A stretch of DNA of 16,705 nt, from contig CAZRQN010000056.1 of NCBI GenBank assembly GCA_964602115.1, positions 1-16,705 on the forward strand. The letters are read 5' to 3'. The translations under genes were made by a program, and so were the position numbers. The notes under the pieces were generated by a model. It did no database searches. It was not told the DNA's origin and saw only the letters and a program-made list of their open reading frames with translations. Positions 6,636 through 14,065 of the stretch are shown in pieces. Source of the DNA: JANOGU01 sp964602115 (lineage in GTDB: Bacteria; Pseudomonadota; Alphaproteobacteria; Rhodobacterales; Rhodobacteraceae). How positions within the stretch are numbered: the stretch's first letter is position 1; each line of letters begins with the position of its first letter.

Positions 6636-7781
6636 ATGGGACTCTCCAAGACGATCTGGTCGAACCCGACCGAATATCTGCGCACCATCCAGCCGGAAAA
6701 CCCGGTCCTGTTCTTCGCCCCCGCCGCGCTTCAGGCGGCGGCGCGGCGCTTCATCGACGGCTTCCCTGGCCTCGTCACCTATGCGGTGAAATCCAACCCG
6801 GATGAGGCGGTGGTGCAGAACCTCGTCGCTGCCGGCATCCGCGGCTTCGATGTCGCCTCGCCCTTCGAGATCGCGCTGATCCGCCGCCTCGCGCCCGAGG
6901 CGGCGCTGCACTACCACAACCCGGTGCGCTCCGCCGCCGAGATCGCCTTCGCGGTCGAGGCCGGGGTCAAGGCCTGGTCGGTCGATTCGGCCTCGGAGCT
7001 GGAGAAGCTGATCGCCCGCGTGCCCGCCGAGGGCTGCGAGATCTCCGTCCGCTTCAAGCTGCCGGTGGCCGGTGCCGCCTACAACTTCGGCGCCAAGTTC
7101 GGCGCCACCACCGAACTCGCGGTCACGCTGCTCAAGCGGGTTGCCGAGGCCGGCTTCATCCCCTCGCTGACCTTCCATCCGGGCACGCAATGCACCGACC
7201 CGGCCGCCTGGGAGGCCTATATCCACGCCGCCGCCGGCATCGCCCGCGATGCCGGGGTGACGCTGGCGCGGCTCAATGTCGGCGGCGGCTTCCCCAGCCA
7301 CCGGGTGACCGCGATCGTGCCGCAGATCGAGGCGACCTTTGCGCTGATCGACCGCGTCGCCTCCGAGGCTTTCGGCGCCGACCGTCCGATCCTTGTGTGC
7401 GAGCCGGGCCGGGCGCTGGTGGGCGATGCGTTCTGCACCGCCGCCCGGGTCAAGGCGGTGCGCGATGGTGCGCATGTCTTCCTCAATGACGGGGTCTATG
7501 GCGCGATGTTCGAGATGCCGATCATGGGCATGATCGACCGCATCGCCGTGGCCACGCCCGAGGGCCGGCTGCGCGAGGGCGCACCCGAACCCCGGGTCGT
7601 TTTCGGCCCCACCTGCGATTCGGTGGACCGCCTGCCGGGCGAGCTGATGCTGCCGGGCGACATCGCCGAGGGGGATTTCTTCATCCTCCACGGCATGGGC
7701 GCCTATTCCACCGTCACCAATACCCGGTTCAACGGCTTCGGCGACCTCGGCATCGTCACCGTCCTCAGCCAGAAGCTCTGA
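6636..7781 (+). CDS. Fold-III PLP-dependent ornithine (ornithine/lysine) decarboxylase
   Basis: A 381-residue enzyme of the eukaryotic-type ornithine decarboxylase family, which makes putrescine (or cadaverine) with PLP in the cytoplasm as the first step of polyamine synthesis. YAVKSNPD holds the PLP lysine at K52. GGGFPSH is the glycine loop, CEPGRALVG binds the cofactor phosphate, and FGPTCDSVD carries the active-site cysteine C327. GAYS lies near the C-terminus. The order and spacing fit decarboxylases of about 380 residues from alphaproteobacteria. The ATG at 6636 has AAGGA about eight bases upstream; the frame stays open upstream but without similarity. A strong terminator follows. It is divergent from the Lrp/AsnC regulator, its probable controller. 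Ornithine versus lysine preference cannot be read from the sequence. Confidence 0.93.
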   Translation: MGLSKTIWSNPTEYLRTIQPENPVLFFAPAALQAAARRFIDGFPGLVTYAVKSNPDEAVVQNLVAAGIRGFDVASPFEIALIRRLAPEAALHYHNPVRSAAEIAFAVEAGVKAWSVDSASELEKLIARVPAEGCEISVRFKLPVAGAAYNFGAKFGATTELAVTLLKRVAEAGFIPSLTFHPGTQCTDPAAWEAYIHAAAGIARDAGVTLARLNVGGGFPSHRVTAIVPQIEATFALIDRVASEAFGADRPILVCEPGRALVGDAFCTAARVKAVRDGAHVFLNDGVYGAMFEMPIMGMIDRIAVATPEGRLREGAPEPRVVFGPTCDSVDRLPGELMLPGDIAEGDFFILHGMGAYSTVTNTRFNGFGDLGIVTVLSQKL

Positions 7782-7799
7782 ACCGCGACAATTGATCGG

Positions 7800-7841
7800 G
7801 CCCCCGGCTGGACGGAAGGTCCTCCGGGGGCTTACCTTTTT
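7800..7841 (+). terminator. Rho-independent terminator after the decarboxylase
   Basis: The stem GCCCCCGG (7800-7807) pairs with CCGGGGGC (7824-7831). It continues after a small internal loop with GGAC (7810-7813) and GTCC (7819-7822), and is followed by TTACCTTTTT. It lies 18 bases after the stop codon. Confidence 0.88.
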
Positions 7842-7873
7842 GGCTGACACCTCCGCGTGGACGGGAGGCCCCC

Positions 7874-8980
7874 TTGGGCTGGCTCGATCGCCTGCGAAAC
7901 CTGCTGCGACCGGCGGAGCCCGCGCCGCCGCCGATTACGCTGGTGCCGAAACCCAAGGCGGTGCGGGGCAGGGTCGATCATGTCGTCATCCTCGACGGAA
8001 CCATGTCGAGCCTGCGCGAGGGTTGGGAGACCAATGCCGGCCTGACCTGGAAGCTCCTGCGCGGGGGCGGTCCCCGGGCGCAGATGTCGATCTATTACGA
8101 GCCCGGCCTGCAATGGACCGACTGGTGGCACACGCCCGACGTTGCGCAGGGCAGGGGGCTTTCGCGCCAGATCCGCCGCGCCTATGGCCATCTGGCCAGC
8201 CATTACCGCCCCGGGGACCGCATCTGGCTCTTCGGTTTCTCGCGCGGTGCCTTCGCGGTGCGCTCGCTGGCCGGCGTCATCGACCGGGTGGGGCTCCTGC
8301 GCCATGACGCCGCCACCGAGCGGGCCGTCACCCAGGCCTGGCGCCACTACCGGCTCGGCCCCGACACGCCGACTGCCAGGACCTTCGCCAGGCTCCATTG
8401 CCATGGTGAGGCGCCGATCGAGGCGGTCTGCGTCTGGGATACGGTCAAGGCACTGGGCCTGCGCCTGCCGCTTCTCTGGCTTCTGGCCGAGAAGCGCACC
8501 GCCTTTCACAACCACCAGCTCGGCCGCCATGTCCGTCACGGCTTCCACGCGCTGGCGCGCGACGAGACCAGGGCCGTCTATGCGCCCATCCTCTGGGACT
8601 GCCCGCCCGACTGGAAGGGCAATGTCGAGCAGGTGTGGTTCCGGGGCGCCCATGCCGATATCGGCGGCCAGATCGGCGGCTATCCCGCCTCGCGCCCCCT
8701 GTCCAACATCCCGCTGGTCTGGATGCTCGACCGGGCCGAGAGTGCCGGCCTGCCGCTGCCCGAGGGTTGGCGTGCGCGCTACTCCTGCGACGTTTCTGCG
8801 CCGATGACCGGCACCTGGAGCGGCTGGGCCGCCGTCTTTCTCATCCGCCGCCGCCGCCGGATGCTGCGCGACCGCTCCGAGCGGCTTCATGAATCGATTG
8901 CTCCGGTCCCGCTGCCGGAGGGCAAGGCGGAGGGGGAGGGCGTGGAACCCGGTGTCGCCCTTCAGCCCGGGATCACCTGA
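7874..8980 (+). CDS. DUF2235 alpha/beta-hydrolase domain protein
   Basis: A 368-residue protein of the DUF2235 family, whose characterised relatives include Tle1-type phospholipases of type VI secretion. Visible motifs are the N-terminal DGT at 41-43 (HVVILDGT), the nucleophile elbow GFSRGA with S123, VWDTVKALG with D189, and WFRGAHADIGG with H260 and D262. These give a plausible Ser-Asp-His set. There is no signal peptide. The start is TTG at 7874, chosen because GGGAGG lies five bases upstream (7863-7868) and the protein then begins MGWLDRL; no ATG fits. No secretion or immunity genes lie nearby, so a housekeeping lipase or esterase role is as likely as an effector role. It starts only 32 bp after the decarboxylase terminator. 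Confidence 0.88.
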   Translation: MGWLDRLRNLLRPAEPAPPPITLVPKPKAVRGRVDHVVILDGTMSSLREGWETNAGLTWKLLRGGGPRAQMSIYYEPGLQWTDWWHTPDVAQGRGLSRQIRRAYGHLASHYRPGDRIWLFGFSRGAFAVRSLAGVIDRVGLLRHDAATERAVTQAWRHYRLGPDTPTARTFARLHCHGEAPIEAVCVWDTVKALGLRLPLLWLLAEKRTAFHNHQLGRHVRHGFHALARDETRAVYAPILWDCPPDWKGNVEQVWFRGAHADIGGQIGGYPASRPLSNIPLVWMLDRAESAGLPLPEGWRARYSCDVSAPMTGTWSGWAAVFLIRRRRRMLRDRSERLHESIAPVPLPEGKAEGEGVEPGVALQPGIT

Positions 8981-9034
8981 AACGCGACGCCGGGGCGCGG
9001 ATTTGCCCGGCCGGTGGGCCGCGCACGCCGCGTT
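8981..9034 (+). terminator. Nested hairpin after the DUF2235 gene
   Basis: AACGCG (8981-8986) can pair with CGCGTT (9029-9034), and inside it GCGCGG (8995-9000) with CCGCGC (9019-9024), with CCC/GGG further in. The sequence TAAACATTT follows. The tail is only moderately T-rich, so termination is likely but not certain. Confidence 0.45.
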
Positions 9035-9080
9035 AAACATTTGGCCTGTCCTGCCAAACCCTTAACGAATCACCGTAACG

Positions 9081-9094
9081 CATTGGTTCCAATG
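9081..9094. promoter_or_regulatory. Perfect 14-bp palindrome CATTGGTTCCAATG in a convergent gap
   Basis: It lies in the 167-bp A+T-richer gap (8981-9147) between the ends of the DUF2235 gene and trpD, where no gene start is known. It may be a protein-binding site or part of a terminator. On the trpD strand a weak hairpin (9106-9110 with 9120-9124) followed by TTCACTTTCC is the only terminator candidate for trpD. No gene was found in the gap on either strand. Confidence 0.4.
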
Positions 9095-9147
9095 TGGAAA
9101 GTGAAGCGTCCCGCCGTGTGACGCCGCAAGGGCGACCGGTTGAAGGC

Positions 9148-10158
9148 TCAGGCCCGGGTGATCCGCACCAGCGCGTCGAGCCTCGCCTTGGCCGCGCCCG
9201 AGGCTAGACTTTCCTTCGCCCGCGCCACTCCCGATTTCAGGTCCCCCGCCACCCCGGCCACGACCAGCGCCGCAGCGGCATTCAGGAGAACCGCGTCGCG
9301 ATAGGCGCCGGCCTCGCCGTCCAGAAGCCGGCGCAGCGCGGCGGCATTCTCCGGCGGGCTGCCGCCCAGCACGGCCTCGAACGGATGGACCGGCAGGCCC
9401 GCGTCCTCGGGATGCAGGGTGAAGCGGCGCAGCGCACCGCTCTCCAGCGCCACAACCTCGGTGGTGCCGGCGATCGAGCACTCATCCGTGCCGTCCGAAC
9501 CATGGACCAGCCAGGCGGCCTCGGAACCGAGGTCCTGAAGCACGCGGGCCATGGGTTCGAGCCAGCGCGGGGCAAAGGCGCCGGTGAGCTGCCGTTTCGC
9601 CCCGGCCGGGTTGGTCAGGGGCCCGAGGAGGTTGAACAGCGTCCGCGTGCCAAGCTCGGCACGGACTGGCCCGACATGGCGCATGGCGGGATGGTGCATC
9701 GGCGCCATCATGAAGCCGATACCCGCTTCCGCGAGGCAACGCTCCACCACTTCCGGCCCCACCATGACATTGAGGCCAAGTTCGCTCAGCGCGTCGGCCG
9801 CACCGGACTTGGAGGACAGGTTGCGGTTGCCGTGCTTGGCCACCGGCACACCCGCGCCGGCCACCACCAGCGCCGTGGCGGTGGAGATGTTGAGCGTCCC
9901 CTTGCCGTCACCGCCGGTGCCGACGATGTCCATCGCCCCTTCCGGCGCGCGGACCGGATTGCACTTGGCCCGCATCACGGCGGCGGCGGCGGCAAGTTCG
10001 TCCACCGTCTCGCCCCTTGTCCGCAGGGCCATCAGGAAACCGCCCACCTGGGCCGGAGTGGCCTCGCCTTCGAACAGCGCGTCGAAGGCCTCCTCCGCCT
10101 CGGCCCGGGTGAGCGCGCGGTCGGCGGCGGCGCCGATCAGGCGTTTCAGCCGGCTCAT
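9148..10158 (-). CDS. trpD: Anthranilate phosphoribosyltransferase
   Basis: A 336-residue enzyme that joins anthranilate to PRPP in the second step of tryptophan synthesis. GTGGD at 80-84 (within DIVGTGGDGKGTLNIST) binds PRPP. KHGNRNLSSKSGAAD at 108-122 is the conserved anthranilate/PRPP loop, although family members often show KHGNRAVSSKSG. The length is normal. The ATG at 10158 overlaps the trpG stop as ATGA, so the two are translationally coupled. No trpC follows: beyond the stop is a convergent hydrolase gene. In several related genera trpC, moaC and moeA come next, so the cluster looks shortened here. Confidence 0.97.
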   Translation of the reverse strand: MSRLKRLIGAAADRALTRAEAEEAFDALFEGEATPAQVGGFLMALRTRGETVDELAAAAAVMRAKCNPVRAPEGAMDIVGTGGDGKGTLNISTATALVVAGAGVPVAKHGNRNLSSKSGAADALSELGLNVMVGPEVVERCLAEAGIGFMMAPMHHPAMRHVGPVRAELGTRTLFNLLGPLTNPAGAKRQLTGAFAPRWLEPMARVLQDLGSEAAWLVHGSDGTDECSIAGTTEVVALESGALRRFTLHPEDAGLPVHPFEAVLGGSPPENAAALRRLLDGEAGAYRDAVLLNAAAALVVAGVAGDLKSGVARAKESLASGAAKARLDALVRITRA

Positions 10159-10736
10159 GCTGCGGCCATCGCCAGGTCGAGGAAGTTCTGCAGCAGGCGG
10201 TGGCCGTGTTCGGAGGCGATCGACTCGGGGTGGAACTGCACCCCCTCGATCGGCAGGCTGCGGTGGCGCAGGCCCATGATCGTGCCATCGGCCAGTTCCG
10301 CCGTGACCTCAAGCGACGCCGGCAGCGAGGCCTTCTCCACCACCAGCGAATGATAGCGCGTGGCCTGGAAGGGGCTCGGCAGTCCGGCAAAGACGCCTTT
10401 GCCCTGGTGATGGATCGTGCCCATCTTGCCGTGGACGATCTCGTGGCAGCGGACGACCCGGCCGCCGAAGGCCTCGCCGATCGTCTGGTGCCCGAGACAG
10501 ACCCCGAGGAGCGGCAGGCGCGCTTCGGCGGCGGCCAGCGTCAGCGGCAGGCAGATCCCGGCCTGGGCCGGATCGCAGGGCCCGGGCGAAAGCACGATCG
10601 CCGAGGCGCCGAGGCCCATCGCCTGCTGGACATCCAGCGCGTCGTTGCGCACCACCTTCACCTCGGCACCCAGCTCGCCCAGGAAATGGACGAGGTTCCA
10701 GGTGAAGCTGTCGTAGTTGTCGATGAGCAGGATCAT
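10155..10736 (-). CDS. trpG: Anthranilate synthase glutamine amidotransferase subunit
   Basis: A 193-residue class I glutamine amidotransferase that supplies ammonia to the TrpE subunit for anthranilate formation. The catalytic triad is visible: C80 in GVCLGHQ, with H169 and E171 in VQFHPES. LLIDNYDSFTWNLVHFLGELG is the usual N-terminus, which fixes the ATG at 10736; an upstream in-frame GTG at 10766 has no ribosome-binding site. The protein could also serve aminodeoxychorismate synthase (PabA role), as no other copy can be checked here. It is divergent from the deacetylase gene and overlaps trpD by four bases. trpE is not in the window. Confidence 0.96.
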   Translation of the reverse strand: MILLIDNYDSFTWNLVHFLGELGAEVKVVRNDALDVQQAMGLGASAIVLSPGPCDPAQAGICLPLTLAAAEARLPLLGVCLGHQTIGEAFGGRVVRCHEIVHGKMGTIHHQGKGVFAGLPSPFQATRYHSLVVEKASLPASLEVTAELADGTIMGLRHRSLPIEGVQFHPESIASEHGHRLLQNFLDLAMAAA

Positions 10737-10883
10737 GATGCGCAACTCGGCGTGAGCAAAGGACACGACAGGGGGTGATCCCCGCGCCGAGCCGCGCTAT
10801 ACATGGCGGAGGCTGCGGCAGGGCGTCAAGGGCAGGGGGCGCGCGCGGCTGAAGGCAGGACGGCGGGCAGGAGGCCGATCGAC
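10737..10883. promoter_or_regulatory. Divergent region between trpG and the deacetylase gene
   Basis: This 147-bp gap must hold promoters for both sides. CTCGGCG (10746-10752) pairs with CGCCGAG (10785-10791), enclosing GGGG-TGAT-CCCC (10772-10783), so the trpG leader can fold. No leader peptide with tryptophan codons was found. A TTGACG (10829-10824, minus strand) and TATAGC (10801-10796) exist but are 22 bases apart, too far for a normal promoter. AGGAGG at 10869-10874 is the deacetylase ribosome-binding site. Confidence 0.45.
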
Positions 10884-13136
10884 GTGAGCAAGGGATTCCT
10901 CGGAGGCGCACTCTGGGGTGGCGGGCTCGCACTGGCCTGCATCCTGGCGCTGGCCCAGTTCGGTCCGCCTCCGGGATCAACGCGCATACCGCCGCCGCTG
11001 GCGACCTCGGACGCGCCTGCTGCGCCGAAGCCGCCCGTGCTGGGCCGCAAGGCGGAGGCGCCCGCGCCGCAGCCCGGGGCGGACGTCGCCGGCACGGCAG
11101 AGGCAGGGCAGGGCACCGCCGCAGTCCCCGAACCGGCCGAACCGGCTGGCGCCAGTGTCGAAACGGCGATCCTGCCTGCACCGGTGCCAGCGGAGCCGGT
11201 CGCCGCAGAGCCGGCAGCACCCGCTGCCGACCAGGCGGGCGGCGAGGTTGCCGCGCCTGCCGCGCCGCCTGCGCCGGTGGCCTCCGACCCCGCACCGGCT
11301 GTCGCGGAGGCGGCGGATGCCGAGCCGCCAGCCGCTCCGGAAGGCGGCGGACAGGCGGCCCGGGTCGCGACCGCCGCCGAACTGCCGGTGGCGGAAGCGC
11401 CGGTGAGCGAAACGGCCGCCGCCCCGGCGGAAATGCCCGCGCAAGAGCCTGCTCCGCCGACCGCCGCCCAGGTCGAGGAAAGCATCGCCGCCGCCGAACC
11501 GGAAGCCCCGGCCGCCNNNNNNNNNNNNNNNNNNNNNNNNNNNNNNNNNNNNNNNNNNNNNNNNNNNNNNNNNNNNNNNNNNNNNNNNNNNNNNNNNNNN
11601 NNNNNNNNNNNNNNNNCCCCCGCGCCGGTTGCGGCCGAAAGCGTGGCGCCGGCCCCGGCGCTCGCCCCCGTGGCCTCGCCGGCCGCCTCGGCGGTGGCCG
11701 CGCCCAGGCTCGCCCCGACCGTTTCGGCGCCAGCTTCAGTCGATCCGGTGGTGCAACCCAAGGAGGCCGCAGCACCCGCCGTCGTGGTCCCGCCGCCCGC
11801 CGTCGCCGCAGCCGCGCCACCGGTTCCGACCATGCCGGCCGCCTCGGTCGCGTCACCGCCGGTGACTGCGGTCGTGTCCCTGGCGCCGCAGCCGCCCGAT
11901 GCTTTCGGGACACTCGCGCTCGCGCCACCCGACGCGCCGCCTGCGGCAGCCGAGCCGCCGCCTCCGCCGCCTGCACCCGAACCGCCCGGGCCGGAACCTG
12001 TGGCCGAGGCGCCGGCTCCGGATGCGGCGCCGGCCGCCGGGCTTCCGGCGGTCGAGGGCGATGCCACGGACCAGGCGGTCGCTCCTGCGGCGCCGGCCGC
12101 TCCGGCCGCCGAGCCCGAGGCTGCACCCGAACCTCCGGCGCCCGCCGCCGAGACGGCCGAACCGGAACCCGAAGTCCCGGCACCGGACGTGGCGGCGGTG
12201 GAGCCGCAGCCCGAGCCCGAAGCCGAGGAAGGGCCGGCGGCCGAGGCCGCGCCGCGCCTGATCACCGACGGCGCGCCCCCGCCCGACGCGCCCGGCGTCG
12301 TCACGTCGCGCCTGCCCCGGATCGAAGCGCCGGCGCCGCAGGAGGACGCCGCGCCGCCGGCCGCGCAAAGCCCGTCCCAGGTCGCGGAGCCCCGCCGCCT
12401 GCCGGGAGCACCGGCCGCTCCAATCCTCGACAGCGCGACTGCCGAAGGCGAGGTTCCTGCCGGCACGCCGCTCCTGCGTTTTGCCCGGCCCTTTGACAAT
12501 CCCGCCGGCAAGCCGCGACTGGCGATCCTGCTTATCGACACCGGCGGGATGACGCTCGACCGCGAGGCGCTGGCCGCGCTCCCCTTCCCGGTGACCTTTG
12601 CGCTGGATCCGATGGCGCCCGAGTCGCCCCTGGCTGCGACCATCTACCGCAATGCCGGGCAGGAAGTGGTGATGCTGGCCACCGGCATCCCGAAGGGCGC
12701 GACTGCGGCCGATGTCGAGGTCAGCTTCGCCGCGCTGGCCGAGGCCCTGCCCGAATCCGTGGCGGTGCTCGACCTGCCGGAGGGCGGTTTCCAGGGCAAC
12801 CGTTCCATGGCGACGCTGGCCATTCCGGTCATCGCGGCCCAGGGCCGTGGGGTCCTGTCCTGGGATCGCGGCCTGAACGCCGCCGATCAGGTGGCGCGGC
12901 GCGAAGGCACCCCTTCGGCGACGATCTATCGCCTTCTGGACGGGGCCGGCGAGGACGAGGGCGCCATGCGCCGGGCGCTCGACCGCGCAGCCTTCAGGGC
13001 GGCGCAGGACGGATCGGTGATCGTCGCGGGCGAGACCCGGCCGGAGACCGTGGCGGCCCTTCTGGCCTGGGCCGGGCAGGGCAAGGCCGCAACGGTCGCG
13101 CTTGCGCCGGTAACGGCGGTCCTTTCGGCGCCCTGA
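10884..13136 (+). CDS. Membrane-anchored, Ala/Pro-rich protein with divergent polysaccharide deacetylase domain
   Basis: The protein starts with SKGFLGGALWGGGLALACILALAQFG, a single N-terminal membrane anchor. A roughly 1.5-kb region of Ala, Pro, Glu and Val repeats follows, then a C-terminal domain (about 12475-13133) of the divergent polysaccharide deacetylase (DUF610/YibQ) type: LAILLIDTGG, LPFPVTFALDP, GQEVVMLATGIP, LPEGGFQGNR, WDRGLNAADQVARREG. The fold is related to NodB deacetylases, and the domain would face the periplasm on a long flexible stalk. The GTG at 10884 was chosen because AGGAGG lies nine bases upstream and the anchor then begins normally. A 100-N gap (11517-11616) interrupts the repeat region. 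The frame agrees on both sides only if the true gap length equals 1 modulo 3, so the full length is unknown (750 residues as drawn). Confidence 0.85.
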   Translation: MSKGFLGGALWGGGLALACILALAQFGPPPGSTRIPPPLATSDAPAAPKPPVLGRKAEAPAPQPGADVAGTAEAGQGTAAVPEPAEPAGASVETAILPAPVPAEPVAAEPAAPAADQAGGEVAAPAAPPAPVASDPAPAVAEAADAEPPAAPEGGGQAARVATAAELPVAEAPVSETAAAPAEMPAQEPAPPTAAQVEESIAAAEPEAPAAXXXXXXXXXXXXXXXXXXXXXXXXXXXXXXXXXXPAPVAAESVAPAPALAPVASPAASAVAAPRLAPTVSAPASVDPVVQPKEAAAPAVVVPPPAVAAAAPPVPTMPAASVASPPVTAVVSLAPQPPDAFGTLALAPPDAPPAAAEPPPPPPAPEPPGPEPVAEAPAPDAAPAAGLPAVEGDATDQAVAPAAPAAPAAEPEAAPEPPAPAAETAEPEPEVPAPDVAAVEPQPEPEAEEGPAAEAAPRLITDGAPPPDAPGVVTSRLPRIEAPAPQEDAAPPAAQSPSQVAEPRRLPGAPAAPILDSATAEGEVPAGTPLLRFARPFDNPAGKPRLAILLIDTGGMTLDREALAALPFPVTFALDPMAPESPLAATIYRNAGQEVVMLATGIPKGATAADVEVSFAALAEALPESVAVLDLPEGGFQGNRSMATLAIPVIAAQGRGVLSWDRGLNAADQVARREGTPSATIYRLLDGAGEDEGAMRRALDRAAFRAAQDGSVIVAGETRPETVAALLAWAGQGKAATVALAPVTAVLSAP
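11517..11616. other. Assembly gap of 100 Ns
   Basis: Exactly 100 Ns lie inside the Ala/Pro-rich coding region. Round gap sizes are usually placeholders, so true length and sequence are unknown. The repetitive, very G+C-rich DNA around it explains the assembly break. Confidence 0.98.
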
Positions 13137-13160
13137 TCCGCCGCAGCGGCGCGGTCCTGC

Positions 13161-14009
13161 TCAGGTGCCGGAGCGCTTCTCGGCGGCCTTGGCCCGTTCC
13201 CAGAGCGCATCCATCTCGGCAAGGCTGCTCTCGGCCGGCCGGCGGCCACCTGCGGCCAGCGCGTCCTCCACGGCGGCAAAGCGCCGCTCGAACTTGGCAT
13301 TGGCGGCACGCAGCGCCGCCTCCGGGTCAAGGTCGAAATGGCGGGCAAGATTGGCCATGACGAAGAGAAGGTCGCCGAATTCCTCCGCCACCTCGGCCCG
13401 CGACAGGTGCCGGCGCGCCTCGTCCAGCTCGCGCGCCTCTTCCACCAGCTTGTCCAGCACCTCGGCCGTGGAGGGCCAGTCGAACCCCACCCGCGCCGCC
13501 CGGGCCTGAAGCTTGACGGCCCGGGTCAGCGCCGGCAGTGCCAGGGCCACGCCGTCGAGCGTCCGCGCTGCCCCGCGCTCCGCCGCCTTGACCGCTTCCC
13601 AGGCCCGGGTCTGGGCCTCGGCATCGGCGACCACCGCATCGCCGAAGACATGCGGATGCCGGGCGATCATCTTTTCCGAGATCGCCGCCACCACGGCGTC
13701 AAAGTCGAAATGCCCCGCCTCTTCGGCCATCTGCGCATGATAGACGACCTGGAACAGGAGGTCGCCAAGCTCGCCCCTGAGCGCCGCCCAGTCGCGGCGC
13801 GTGATGGCATCGGCGACTTCATGGGCCTCCTCCAATGTGTAGGGGGCGATCGTGGAGAAAGTCTGCTCGCGGTCCCAGGGGCAGCCGTCGGGTGCCCGCA
13901 GGCGGGCCATGATCGCGCGCAGGCGGTCCATGCCGCCCGTGGTCCGGGTGAGGCCCTCCGCTTCTGCGGGCTTTCGGTCAAGGTTCGGGGGGGCGGGATC
14001 GTCGGTCAT
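13161..14009 (-). CDS. mazG: Nucleoside triphosphate pyrophosphohydrolase MazG
   Basis: A 282-residue two-domain all-alpha NTP pyrophosphatase that hydrolyses NTPs or dNTPs to monophosphates and clears aberrant nucleotides; in E. coli it also lowers ppGpp. Domain one has E60, E61, E64 with E80 and D83 (EEAHEVADAI, GELGDLLFQ). Domain two has E190, E191, E194 with E210 and D213 (EEARELDEA, EEFGDLLFV). CPWDREQTFSTIAPYTLEEAHEV is the family signature. The ATG at 14009 gives about 26 extra residues before the conserved start at MDRLRAIMARL; a start at that methionine is possible, since neither has a strong ribosome-binding site. It is convergent with the deacetylase gene (24-bp gap) and 56 bp behind the beta-barrel gene. 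Confidence 0.96.
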   Translation of the reverse strand: MTDDPAPPNLDRKPAEAEGLTRTTGGMDRLRAIMARLRAPDGCPWDREQTFSTIAPYTLEEAHEVADAITRRDWAALRGELGDLLFQVVYHAQMAEEAGHFDFDAVVAAISEKMIARHPHVFGDAVVADAEAQTRAWEAVKAAERGAARTLDGVALALPALTRAVKLQARAARVGFDWPSTAEVLDKLVEEARELDEARRHLSRAEVAEEFGDLLFVMANLARHFDLDPEAALRAANAKFERRFAAVEDALAAGGRRPAESSLAEMDALWERAKAAEKRSGT

Positions 14010-14065
14010 GCCCGCAGCCTAGCGGCCTGGCGCGGGGATTGCACCGGGCTGCAGCGGTCCGCCGG

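Noticed and set aside
6528..7850. 440-codon minus-strand frame opposite the decarboxylase
   Set aside because: The plus-strand frame has every catalytic motif of the decarboxylase; this one has none.
7874..8980. Type VI secretion effector system around the DUF2235 gene
   Set aside because: No immunity, VgrG, PAAR or secretion genes are adjacent; the family also has non-secreted members.
10737..10800. Tryptophan attenuator upstream of trpG
   Set aside because: A hairpin exists but no leader peptide with Trp codons and no T-rich terminator were found.
10796..10829. Promoter for trpG from TTGACG and TATAGC on the minus strand
   Set aside because: The spacing is 22 bases, too long for a normal promoter.
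10309..12643. Two minus-strand frames of about 600 codons opposite the deacetylase stalk
   Set aside because: They mirror the Ala/Pro repeat as Gly/Ala or Arg/Pro repeats and run through the N gap; no start signal or domain.
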